64,000 bases of DNA from Favolaschia claudopus. Taxonomy: Eukaryota; Basidiomycota; Agaricomycetes; Agaricales; Mycenaceae. The notes beneath the pieces were generated by a model. It was not told where the DNA came from. It ran no database searches and was given only the letters and a program-made list of their open reading frames with translations. The stretch is taken from positions 1,550,001 through 1,614,000 of the forward strand of contig JAWWNJ010000027.1 of NCBI GenBank assembly GCA_037176885.1. The letters run 5' to 3'. Position numbers and translations under genes: made by a program. Every line of letters begins with the position of its first letter. Position 1 is the stretch's first letter. Below, piece after piece: positions 30,569 to 41,877 of the stretch.

Positions 30569-30926
30569 CTGGGACCCCATGTCGCCTGTTTGACAGATGG
30601 CTGATCTCCCCGCCATTTCAGAGGCTCGACTTAGAATTTTCGAGCGAACGACGATTTTGCAGCTCAGTATTCGTAGAGATTGAGGCCTAGGTGCATTGGG
30701 AATAAATGAATAACTTTCAATTCTCTATCGATTGGCACTAACTTGTTTTTGGCGGGTCGGAAAAATGAAAGGGGTGTCGGTCAATAGAGAAAGGAAAGTT
30801 ATCCATCTTTCATATACCCACTTTGGAACGTTTTTTTGAAGGTTTTGAACGCGATTTTTGAAAGTCGCACCCTCTGAAATGGCGGGGCGAAAATCCATCA
30901 CCGAAACAGGCGACATGCGGGACCAG
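30569..30926. mobile_element. TIR element family Q
   Basis: The left arm starts CTGGGACCCCATGTCGCCTG and the right arm, read inward, CTGGTCCCGCATGTCGCCTG. The arms match for ~55 bp up to CCGCCATTTCAGAGG. The duplication at the target is not clear. Confidence 0.75.
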
Positions 30927-30975
30927 TCCGTACACGAGGTTACCCTTCATCACTGTTCTCATCATTGTTTGTCGT

Positions 30976-31579
30976 TTGAGTGCAGTGAGGAGGAGGAGGG
31001 TTATACAGTGGTGGCAAATAGAAATTGCCGTGGCTTTTTGGTGAAAATCTGGCTGTATACAGTGGTGGCAAATTGAAATTGCCGTGGCTGTTTGGTAAAA
31101 ATCTTGCTGTGAGCTCAAATGAGGGTCAATTCCATTCAACCAAAGTGGAAACTAGGACTGTTTTTCAAGTACTTTCATCCTATTATGACACTTTTTTGCT
31201 GAGGATACATTGAGTCTTTCCAGATATGGCGATAATCAGAAACTGTCCTGTTATTGATGCATTGTCAGGGCATAATATATAGCTGAGTGCTCTAAGCAGT
31301 ACAGAGGTATCATATATTTATCTCTACATCTTATTTCAGGTCATTCCGTGAAGTATACAGCAAAATTTTGGCCAAAAAGCCACGGCAATTTCTATTTGCC
31401 ACCACTGTAGCAGTAGATTCAGCTAGATTTTACAGCCACAAACATGATAATTCGACATCTTTGTATGTCACGCAGTCCTCAGGGAAACCACCCAAACGTT
31501 ATGCGTTACCGTTGAAACGAAACAGGGCGGGCGTTACGCGTTACGTTTATGTTAATTTCACCCATACAAAGTGCTACAG
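30976..31579 (+). mobile_element. Family F-related repeat, copy 2, hosting a family E MITE
   Basis: TTGAGTGCAGTGAGGAGGAG up to 31005 and 31408-31540 are nearly identical to 61943-62105. The right end (...CATACAAAGTGCTACAG then TA 31580-31581) is the family F terminus. The family E element at 31006-31407 splits it. Confidence 0.75.
31006..31407. mobile_element. MITE family E with documented empty site
   Basis: 402 bp. The ends CAGTGGTGGCAAATAGAAAT and its exact inverse extend 36 bp perfectly, flanked by TA (31004-31005, 31408-31409). A second partial copy of the left end directly follows another TA at 31054-31100, so this end is duplicated. The homologous site at 61971-61972 has a single TA and no element. 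Confidence 0.95.
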
Positions 31580-31733
31580 TAACTAAGTACTTATACAGGA
31601 AAATCGAGGCTGTGTACATGGAGTCATGGGGACGAAACGGGCAGATCTCGCCGTGAGCTGATGCGAGCGGTAGCGCCAGGTGCGGCTCAAGAAGTCCGAC
31701 ACTGGTCCACGGCGGCACACGGCAGTCCAATAG

Positions 31734-31903
31734 AGCATTTTAATTTTTGGCAAACGGTGAAAATCAAATTTCAGTTCGCAAAACTAAGCGAGTTTGGTGA
31801 AAAACGACAGTGGGCTGCCCACTGTTTTGCGGCTCCACAACCAAAATTTGGGTACGCGTTTGCTGAAGAAAACAACGATTTTTCACCGTTTGCCAAAGTG
31901 CTC
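31734..31903. mobile_element. MITE family S, copy 1
   Basis: 170 bp; inverted ends GAGCATTTT...TTTGGCAAACGGTGAAAATC versus GATTTTTCACCGTTTGCCAA, flanked by TA (31732-31733, 31904-31905). The second copy is at 53140-53302. Confidence 0.9.
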
Positions 31904-31905
31904 TA

Positions 31906-32820
31906 ATATCCAGAATTTCCCTGTCGGCAAGGAGTGCCGTAAGATGGCCATTTTGGCCTAAAAATGCCAAATTTATTCAAAAAATGACCAAAATGACCAT
32001 CTTCAAGCAGTCATTGCGGAAACTGTATGAATCTATGTCAAGTAACATATGACTGACGTCGTATTTGCGAGTACTTTCGACCTATGAAGGCCGTTTTTTG
32101 GTGGGGTGTAGCACGGAGTAGTGCCCTGAAAATAAATCCCTAAAAAAATTCATTACACTCGAATTACTATATATGGTAATGGGGTAAGTTGCGCAGAAAA
32201 AAATTATTGCACTCGTATTCCTTGTCTAGCACTTTGTTTGCGTCAAAAGACGCACTGAATACCTCAGAACCACGTGTTGCAGTATTTTCTGCGGCCACTG
32301 TACAGTAGTAATAAAGAAAGTCATTTTGAGGCAGATTGCATCGAAAGTACTGAACAAACTGGTCGATTTGCGCAAGACTGGCTCATTTTATTGTGTTGTA
32401 GTGTTTCGCTATCACGTTATTTGGCGATATTTGACTCGCCCCACAAATTGCCCTCGTTTTCAACGAAAACATAGTCGATTTACTTGATTCTTGATTGTAA
32501 GTGGTAGCCAGGAGAATGAACTATAAGTCTATAACAAACTTCACCCGTTTCCGCTTCCCAGTCCACCCACAATCAAGCGAAAATGCTAAACGTTTCGCTT
32601 CGGGGTTTGCGACTGCATGCACTGGCATGGGCCATACTAAAAAAGCTTACTCTATTATTCGTGGCCTCTAACGAGATTTTACAACATGATTTAGATACTG
32701 AACCCCTCCCAATATTCTATGTAGCCCAAATCCGACAAGTCGTGGATGGCCATCATACATCAATCGGATTTTCACCCCCTTGCCTCGGATGCTATAATCC
32801 TCAGTGATGTGGATCTTTAT
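31906..32820. other. No recognised gene; one hairpin
   Basis: AAGATGGCCATTTTGGCC at 31942 and its near-inverse ending at 32004 form a 63-bp hairpin. The rest has short frames only (e.g. from 32583), without family motifs. Confidence 0.5.
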
Positions 32821-33210
32821 CACTGTGGGAAGGAAAGATCGTGAATTTCAAAGAATTTTCATGACCTGAGCATCATGAATTTCAAGACAAAACGTCAGTA
32901 TGTCCTTACCAAATACCATGAAAAATCGTGAAATTCATGACGATTATGGGCCCATTCATGATGTTTTCACAAAATTGCAAGACAACACCAGACGACCATA
33001 AAAGATTTCCTGAAATTCATGACCTGGACCCTAACAAAACGTCATGAATCCCGGAACTCATAACAAACGTCATGAAGAGGCCCATAATCGTCATGAATTT
33101 CAAGATTTTTCATGATGGTTGGTGACGACACCCTGACATTTTGTCTTGAAATTCATGATGTTCGGGTCATGAAAATTCTTTGAAATTCATGATCTTTCCT
33201 TCTTACAGTG
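32821..33210. mobile_element. 390-bp foldback element rich in ATTCATGA (family R)
   Basis: Ends CACTGT...ACAGTG are flanked by TAT (32818-32820, 33211-33213). The two halves are inverted copies over most of their length and are built from many variants of ATTCATGA/TCATGAAT. CACTG ends with a 3-bp duplication suggest a CACTA-like non-autonomous element. Its right end is less than 100 bp upstream of a zinc-finger gene start. Confidence 0.85.
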
Positions 33211-33304
33211 TATCCCAGCGGTGATCGGGGAAACCTGAAACGCTCTGAGAACGATATTTAAGAGAACGCTCGCTTGATTTCCTGAGAGAATCCGCAGCGC
33301 ATCC

Positions 33305-33911
33305 ATGGAGCTGCAATTTTGGGAAGGGCTCTCCATTTCCGAAAGCAACAGCAGCTATTCCGAGCGGTAAGTTGATTTTAATACTTATGCGCACCGTAGT
33401 ACTACTAGGTTTTAACATTTATTGGGCTCTGCACAGACCGACCACCAACTTAGCATGCGATCAAGGATGTGCCGACGTGGCTGACCTTTTCCCCCAACAC
33501 ACGAGGGTCAGTCACGAGTGGACCCTGTCTTCTGGGGATCGAAAAAAACCCATGAGAGTTCGCGGGCGCAGAGCACCAACCGAAATGGAGCATTCAGATG
33601 CAGATCGCAAATTTTCTTGCAAAGTGTGCGCAGCCTGTTTTAAACGTCCCGAGCATCTGAAGCGGCACTCCAAGTGTCTACACGAGTTGCAGAGAGGTGA
33701 GCCTCTGTCATTCGCGTTTCGTACTTGAATTTTTAAATATCTTTCAGCCTTTGCCTGCCCGACAGTTGGATGCCGAAAGAGATTCAGCCGCAGCGATAAT
33801 CAAAAATGCCACACGCGTCGGCAGTCCTGCGGGGGGTCGACGGTTACCAAAGTAACTTGTGTCAAATCTAACTTATTCCGCCTATACCACCAAGGTCCAC
33901 CATTACCATGA
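33305..33911 (+). CDS. Small two-finger C2H2-type zinc-finger protein
   Basis: ATG at 33305. Exons 33305-33366, 33437-33696 and 33748-33911 (TGA) join in frame to a 161-codon product. Both introns are GT-AG (70 and 51 bp, the second ending CTTTCAG). Finger 1 is FSCKVCAACFKRPEHLKRH followed by SKCLH (C-x2-C-x12-H-x4-H). Finger 2 starts FACPTVGCRKRFSRSDNQKC with H next and a final Cys (C-x4-C-x12-H-x5-C). The KRPEHLKRH and RFSRSDN wording is that of Msn2/Crz1-type fungal DNA-binding pairs, so a nuclear transcription factor role is likely. It is shorter than usual for such factors, with about 95 residues before the first finger. No frame damage was seen. The 390-bp foldback element ends 95 bp upstream and may supply or disrupt its promoter. 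Confidence 0.75.
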
Positions 33912-34886
<975 letters not shown>

Positions 34887-35600
34887 ATGTTACTTTCCTT
34901 CTCAATCCTTGTTCTCAAAGCCGTGGTGTGTCGGGCCCTGGTGGCCAACTCACTATTATCCGCCGCGGATGATGGGTGCAATGTTGAATTTGCTGCGGAC
35001 CCCAGTGTTGACGTGGCCAGAATTTATGCGGCACTCCAAGCAGCACGCAGCTCCGTAGTGGCCACCTATCCGACAACCTATCTCCAGGACCACACCACAA
35101 GTGTTTACTCTGATCTGCTTAATCTCACACAAGTCTCAGTCATACACTTTTTTTCTGACATGGACGTTGACTGCGATGGTCTGAATGTGAGACTTCTCAT
35201 TTCTTACGCTGCTGCCATTGGCTAAGATGCCCCCCAACAGTGGGACTGCGAGGTAAGATTTTTAAAAAAAGTGCACCTTTGATTCCAAGATTGGGGTAGG
35301 GCAATACAGATGGCGATCCATTAACATCGTTCGGAGCACTAGATGCCGAACAGGTACCGTGGTATGTGCTTCCGGCAAGCCTTGCAGTCAAAGAGGCCAT
35401 CCTGCCCAACGCACTTGGGGCTATCATTTGCAACGGTAATCTTTTCTATGCCATTTTTGGTGACACAAAGTCAGTTCAAAGCTATGAATGAGAACGACTC
35501 TTAACTCTGATCAAGGGTTCACACACTGACCAGCCTTTTTACGCAATATACGCCACTGAAAGATGTTGGAAAAAGCAGCTGGATGAGAGTGCCATCACGA
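34887..35600 (+). pseudogene. GH75 chitosanase, probably degraded
   Basis: Starting at ATG 34887 the first 23 residues (MLLSFSILVLKAVVCRALVA...) look like a signal peptide. Then come ADPSVDVARIYAALQAARSS, a tyrosine-containing linker and SDMDVDCDGLN, the acidic DMDxDCDG motif of fungal family 75 chitosanases. Further exons give DAPQQWDCEGNTDGDP, LTSFGALDAEQVPWYVLPAS and LPNALGAIICNGNLFYAIFG, all family signatures. These enzymes are secreted and hydrolyse chitosan. An intron at 35253-35299 fits. The one between DCDGLN and DAPQQW has no clean splice solution: a donor at 35187 and the AG at 35226 leave the wrong phase. After FGDTK the usual C-terminal GEASWLxARTCFP region appears only as a weak VGKSSWMRVPSRK (about 35560-35600). 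Either an unusual gene model or a recent pseudogene. Confidence 0.75.
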
Positions 35601-36165
35601 AAAGCACGTGTTCAGATCAATTTCCACGATCCAGAAATCGCTCACCCCTTGCATTCTTGTTTCCTATTTACCTTTAGTGTTCGTCTATATCATGTTTGCC
35701 ACGAATCTCATACTTACATACGTATCGTAAAAACTTTCTATTTTATTGAAGTGCAGAGCTCACTGAGTGATCTTCACTCTTCAATTAATTTAGAGTGCTA
35801 AAAGCCTAAAACACGCCGTGTGCGTGACCTGGTACACGACTCGGACTCGTTCGGCACGCGGCCGATGACACGATAGACCACATACATTGATATACTGTGA
35901 CTGTGACATCAATCCAGTCCTTTCGGCTTCTTTGCCGTGTTGAAACCGGTCATTTTCGTTTCTGAATGCTGGCAATTGATGGACTTGATGGCCTGGAAGG
36001 CCGCCTGATCAATAAGTATCAGCTAGCCGCGTTTTCGTTTTCGATTTTCGTTCATACCGGTCATAAACGCATAAAGGCTACGTAATGCTTACGAGAGTAC
36101 AGTATGCTGTAAAGTAAAGAGTGGTAAATAATTACCGCTAACAGTTGATGCTGTGATACGTATCA
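35601..36165. other. No gene recognised
   Basis: Short frames only. AT-rich with one CGTTTTCGTTTTCGATTTTCG stretch near 36032. Confidence 0.5.
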
Positions 36166-36550
36166 CACTGTAGAGAGAAGTCGCAGCCGGAATGACCGCG
36201 CCGCGGTTATTTGATTTTTCGCGCAGTTATTCTGACCGCCTAAATTTTGACCGTGGCCTGCCACGGTCATGCCGACTGTGCGCCGCACAGTCATTCTTAA
36301 CACAGTCAAACTGGCTGTTCCTGTTATATGTTACTACAAGTCTTTATTTTGCTCCTAGAATACACAATATCATGCTATGAAGTCTATACTGCACTGCCCA
36401 TAAATTCCATGTTTTTACAAGATCGTAAACTACGGTCAGATCAGCCGCGTCGGCGGTCAAACCGGCTGTGGCGGCGCGGTCAGCCTGGCTGCGGCCTCAC
36501 AGTCGGACCGTCCTGTACCACGGTCAAATTGACCAAGGAGGTGTTTATTC
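36166..36550 (+). repeat. Array of short GC palindromes with a CACTG end (copy A)
   Basis: Starts CACTGTAGAGAGAAGTCGCA, near-identical to the inverted end at 52397. Inside are about ten ~20-bp words with inverted symmetry, e.g. GACCGTGGCCTGCCACGGTC and GACTGTGCGCCGCACAGTC, and half-sites CCGCGGT, CACGGTC, CGGCTGTG. The second border is not determined. It could be the subterminal repeat region of a CACTA-like element. Confidence 0.65.
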
Positions 36551-36753
36551 GTCGAAGTCAAGCAAAGACAGAGTTTAACATCATGCACATAGCGGCACTC
36601 TGCGCTCATCGCAGGTTTGTTGTATCGAAATTTTAAATCATCGTTCCCATCACCTCGTTCCCGCCTAAACATCGACCGAGGTAGTCCTACATCTCAAAAG
36701 CCCTCATCGTAGCTCGCGCAACTCGGGCGCTGGACCAAAACACCGACGCCACC

Positions 36754-37370
36754 ATGCCCCGCGCATCCCAGCCGAGAACCACCAGCCGAAGACGACAAGT
36801 AAAAGAGCTCCTACACCTGATGTTCAGTGCCATCTTGACGAAGATGTACGCTGACATACCTCTAGACCACGCCTGCCATTCCACCAGAGACTTCCGACGT
36901 TACACCGGCTCGAAACGTTCCACGATTACGGCGGCTTTGTCTACACCTTTGAACAGAGGGTCTTGGACCCACAAACGGGACGTACGCTGGGGACGAGGGT
37001 CAAATATGGCATGACGAATGACATTCGACGGCGACAAGGGGAATACCGGCACTGTGGGGAGATCAGTTGGCTATACTGCTGGCCAACAGAATGCGTCCGC
37101 TTCACGGGTTAGTCCAGTCATTTCTTTCTTTCCATTTCCGCCTACATCGGAAGCAGAAGCGGCCATTCATGGACAACTGCAGTCGCGCGGAGCGTCCCTG
37201 AGGGTTTTCAAGTGTCGCTGCGGGCATCGGCACCGCGAATTCTTCGAGAAATCCAAGATCGGGGGTCGGGATGCTATATGTCGCGCAGTCGAAGAACGGG
37301 TCAGATCGTGCAAAGGTCAGTCATCTACGCACATCGAGATCGTTTGACCACTTACCGTTGTATAGAATGA
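36754..37370 (+). CDS. T5orf172 (GIY-YIG-like, Mug113) domain protein
   Basis: The frame from about 36866 encodes RLETFHDYGGFVYTFEQRVL, TRVKYGMTNDIRRRQGEYRH and CWPTECVRFT. It is spliced (intron 37108-37156) to EAAIHGQLQSRGASLRVF, KCRCGHRHREFFEKSKIGG and ICRAVEERVRSCK, then via intron 37316-37365 to a stop at 37368-37370. G-Y/F-V-Y...KYG.T.(D)..RR followed by E..iH..L...GA and C.CG.RHREFF...iGG is the T5orf172 pattern found in many agaricomycete proteins; the domain is related to GIY-YIG nucleases. The 3' phases agree. The proposed first exon (ATG 36754 in a good context, MPRASQPRTTSRRRQ, intron 36799-36865) is out of phase with the domain frame, so the N-terminus is either wrong or carries a 1-bp lesion. 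Confidence 0.65.
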
Positions 37371-38747
37371 TATTATAGCAGGTTTGTATCTATTATAGCA
37401 CTGATGAAACTCTTGCACGCGAAATCCTTGATGAGACTCACCCGACTATGTACCTAGAATCCCCACCAACACAACCGCCGTACCCAGAGCACCCGCGAAT
37501 TCCGTCTCCGCTCGCACCTCTCGAAGTCTCAAATGCTTCCTCCTCGGCAACACCTAGCGCCGACTTCATCGGCTCGGCGTCGGATGCTCCCGCCTACCCA
37601 CCGCGTCTAACCTCACCCGCCCGCCAACGAATTGATTTCCCTCGGCGTATAGGCAACCGGGGCTGAGCCTGTTGCGCCGGTACGAGTCGGTGTTCGGCTT
37701 GCTCGCTCGCGCAAACCTCGAGCCACCGCTGAATTTTACCCGGGACTTCCCTGGGACATCTTCGCTCTACGCCGGCGTCGTCTCGCGATGCCCGTGCCCT
37801 CCCACGTTCTCCTGTGTCTCCTTCCCCGACCAATGCTTCTTCGTTTCGTTGTCGTTTTCGTCTGTTTATTTTCCTGCTGCGTACTCCACCCCCCCCCGTA
37901 CCAAGACGAATAAGACTGAGTCAGCAAAGAAATCGTCGGTTGGATGACGTGCGTACCATCTCGGGGTCCGAATACTCGACGTATTCGAACGCCCTGGAGA
38001 ACTCGAGCGCTGAACACCGTCTGCATCGACCCAACGCGTGTCGGCGCCGCCACCGCCGTCGCCATAGCTGCACACTTCTTCGTTTGGCAAAGGGCGTTGA
38101 CGTGATTTTCAAGCTATGTTTTCACACTATGTCCAATTGAAAACTCATTTGATTTCCGTATCCTATAGCGCGGATACATCGTAATCGATTTAAATCTGCA
38201 AGAATATTAGCACCTGATAGGCTGAATAGTCGGACGAGGGGCATACACACAAGAAATTTCACCGTCTACACCGTCACAAACGACGGATGCAAGAGACCCC
38301 CGCTCCGATCTACAATGCCCCACTCACCCCTTGTCGGCACTCGCCCCACCACCGCAACTACTGTACGTATGTCTTGCACGATCGGCTGCGTCTTTTGAGT
38401 ATAACAAACGACTTCGTTGCAAGCATCCCTGCCAGCAGTCGAGCAGGGCCGTATCACAGCCAGCAGCCTGGTTTTTCCCGCCAAGTCACCGAAAGCCCTG
38501 CGATCGGGCAATTCGCACACCAAGATCTCCTGAATCTCTCCGTAGAACACCTGAGGTATCCATCTATTGTCATCTTCCCGCACGTTGGGCTCGTACTGGA
38601 GACCACTTGATGTCAACTCCCATCGTATAAATGAAAGAGATTACTCAGACGCCCGTATAACATCTCTCTCTCGCTAGCTTCCTCTAAATCAATGTGGCTC
38701 GCACACGCGGCACGGAAACTGTCCCCTCCCAAGATGCGCATCTTCCC
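37371..38747. other. No gene recognised
   Basis: A Pro/Ser-rich frame at 37448-37666 and antisense frames are composition effects. A CxC-rich or enzymatic motif was not found. The 38.6-38.75 kb part is the downstream region of the minus-strand Tnp2 gene. Confidence 0.45.
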
Positions 38748-41460
38748 TCAGCGAGGCATCACTTCAGGTAACCACTTTTCGATGGTGGTACGTTTTGACG
38801 AAGTTACTGCCGCAAAGTAATTTGCGATACGTGTGCGGGTAATTGCGTCAGGGACATAGCCGCCTGTGTAAGGTACTCGCATGACATAGTCGCCGTCTGT
38901 ACAAATGTTTGTCAGATGCGGGAATCCAGATATAACTGACGACTCACAATCCTCGTACTGCTTCTCAGACCTTGAGAGCAATGCCATATCCCGCTTGGAG
39001 TGTCGTGAAAGCTCCTCTTGCAAGTCAAACCGAGCTCTGAGTTGCTCCAAATATGCCAGATGCAAAATACGATGATTCAGGTTCGCCCATGGGTACCGCC
39101 GCGAGCGCAGCGTCGACTGCATATAGCCACAAAAACGTTCCATCCAAAAGGTCCACGTAGCCCAGACCGGACCACAAAATCTAATGTCATCCGCTATATG
39201 CAGAAATCCATGGACAGTAAGCGGACATGCACTCAATCTTGACTCTTCGTACTGGTAATAATATCTGCCAAACAATATCAGCGCGGGAAGCTGTGAAAAG
39301 AGGAAGACACCTACTCCTCGTACTTTCGCACCCAATCAATAATCTCGGCTTGCAAACTGTCAATCTCAGCGTGCGTGAGTTTGAATGCGATACACGTCTT
39401 GAGGATTTCCGCAAACTGACATGCGTGTGTGTAGTACTTCTCGTTCTTGAACCGCCCCCGCAGCAGGATTGGAGCAAGATACATGAACCAGAAGAACCAT
39501 GCCTCCGCGGTATAGTATGATGGATTGCTGGGGAAGGAACGCACGAACTGGGAGGGTATATATTTGATTGTGTCCTGGGTTTCCTGCCAGATCTCTTCCC
39601 AAACGGCGTCCGAAATTTCGTAGTCCTCGGACCCAGTATCCAACCCTTTGTATTTACCACTCCATAATTTGACCAGATTGGGGATCATGTTCTCCGCCGG
39701 CAGATGCATGAAATCCCAGGGCGCAGACTTTGAAAAGTCTATGGATCCTACTCGCCGTAAAACGGGGAGACCTTTGACACCATGCCTCTTCGAGATGGCT
39801 TCCTTCTTTTTGCGGGTTGCGCTGGCCTCGATCTCAGCAGCTACTCTCACTATGATCCTGTGTGTCCGCAGAGGAAGCTGGTCTGGTATCCATGACCGAC
39901 GTACGATGTTGCCGGCTGCATCTGTCTCCGGAGGATCCGTCGTGGGGGCAGTGAGGGGCACGTAGTAGATTGTCTGAGCAGCGGTAATGTTTCGGGTTCC
40001 CTTGATCTGACAAGATCGACAAGGCGAAAATCCATTGTGCCCTTTGATGTTCAAGAGCTTCTCGATAGCGATGATATCCCCCAGCTCGAAGAGATTGTAT
40101 GCCCGCAGGGCGAACTCTTCTCCTGCGTAGGAATCATAAGTGCGGACTCCATATGCCAGCGCCGCTAACTCGTCGTCGTACGGGATAAGGAAGCTGCGAG
40201 CATCCTTGGGTCCATGAGGTCCAGGGATGATACCGCTGCAGATTGTTTGGTCGAGGTGGGTTTGTATGGATGGAGGGAGATTGAAGTTCTTAATCAGAAT
40301 GGGAGTTGCGGAGGGGCCGCCACGGTTTCTCTTGAAAAGAAGGTAGGAGTCCACGCATATGCCGAGCGCAATGTCATTCTTATGACAGAAATACTTGTAG
40401 GGCATCATCTCCCCGTCTACTGTGACATTTTTCTCGCATAAATTGAGATAATGTTGGGCGTCGAAAACATCGCGTATAGCATCTGGATCGTGCTCATATT
40501 CATGCCGATAGAGGAGAAGTTTTACTGTCTCGGGGTTTTGGAAATAGCCTTGAAGGCGGGGAATGAGGGGGAGGTAGCAATATAAGCGGCGCGGCTTGTG
40601 TAGACCGGGGGTATATCGTGGTTCCTGACAATATTTGCACACATCCAAGTCTGCATCGTCACCCGTGTACGCCATACAAGAATTCACGCAGCAGTGATGC
40701 CAGATCGGTTCCACCTTGGATAGTACCGCCATGCGATGAATCATGACATATTCAGAACTAATGTCGAGCTTGTGGTCGAAAGCGTAACGCATTTGTTCAA
40801 AAACTTCGCGAGCCATATTGGACATCATTTTGAGATTAAAAGCGCGTATATTGTCTCTATCGCGGTCCGACATCGCATGATTACCTGCGGCAGATTAGTA
40901 CACAAAGAAAAACGGAATGTCAGAGAATACACACGAGGATCCCACCTGTCGCGAGCCTCATCTGGGGACAACATTTCTTCCAGAGCTTTGATTCTCATCT
41001 CACGAGTGTACGGGCGGTCGGCATCCAACTCCTCGTCGAAATATTGCCATCCCACGTATTCTGCGAGTTCATCTTCTGGTAGATCCAACTTATTGAATCC
41101 GTCGGAGCCGTCAGAGTCCCCATCGCTTTCTTCATCCTCGTACTCCTCGTCAGGTTCAGGACTCGGCGCGGGGCTACTGTCCAATTGCATCGGAACGGGC
41201 GAGTCCCCACTGCTCATGGAGTGATCCTCTCCATCGGCCTCGTGCTCACTCCCTTCCTCCATCGCAGAGTCTTCCGAATCAGACTCGAATTCCTCTTCTT
41301 GGTCACCCACATCCGAATCTGACGACCGAGCTTCTTCAGGGTCTGCTCGATCGTAATGCCTCCTGCGAGTGCGGCCTTGGAGGGGTTTATTGCAAAACTT
41401 CCCGCAGCGGCATATCTTGACGATGTCCTCGTGCGGTCGGCCACGAGTATGTCCAGGCAT
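38748..41460 (-). CDS. Tnp2-type (CACTA/EnSpm-like) transposase, near complete
   Basis: Minus strand from ATG at 41458-41460 (MPGHTRGRPHEDIVKICRCG). N-terminal CRCGKFCNKPLQGRTRRRHY, an acidic Ser/Asp/Glu region, then an intron of ~57 bp (about 40889-40945, with a TACTAAT branch-point-like word) to MSDRDRDNIRAFNLKMM. The core has CVNSCMAYTGDDADLDVCKY, a CxYCxEPRY cysteine set, LIPRLQGYFQNPETVKLL, ALGICVDSYLLFKRNRGG, FSPCRSCQIKGTRN, SAPWDFMHLPAENMIPNLVK and SYYTAEAWFFWFMYLAPILL. Another intron ending at 39265-39315 joins KYEE to YYYQYEESRLSACPLTVHGF, HIADDIRFCGPVWATWTFWM and ERFCGYMQ; the stop is near 38748. Domain order and length (~850 codons) match basidiomycete Tnp2 proteins. I saw no frameshift in the core, so it may be recent. 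Terminal repeats were not found. Confidence 0.85.
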
Positions 41461-41877
41461 TTTCGAGATCCTAGAAAAAGAATTCAACACTGAGGAGCAT
41501 TGTATCAAAGCGTTCTCTCACTTACACTCCCTACAAGATTTTCACAATTATTTACACTGAACTACACATTGATTACATGGATGCTGAAGTCAAAAATGTA
41601 ATAGCTTCCGAGCTCTGGTGGCATCATTGATCATTGCGCCCAACACGGCACGAACTGGCCGCTTTTCCTGCAATGATCAGACTGCATTGTTGATTGATGG
41701 TGGCTCATTACTTTTCTCACCCGTACCACCGCGTCGTAAATAGCCAGGTAGAATAGAATAAACCTATATTCACGCAAATGCGCGTTCTAAGGATAAGGAT
41801 ACATAGAGCTCAAGTCGACGTGAAGTAAAAAATCAGAACTATCTTTCTGTTTCTAGAACACCCAACCAAGACGATCC
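41461..41877. promoter_or_regulatory. Divergent intergenic region between Tnp2 and Spt5-like genes
   Basis: 417 bp separate the two start codons, so it should hold both promoters. TGATCATTGC (41631) and GCAATGATCA (41672) form a 10-bp stem with a ~30-bp loop. No TATA assignment is made. Confidence 0.5.
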
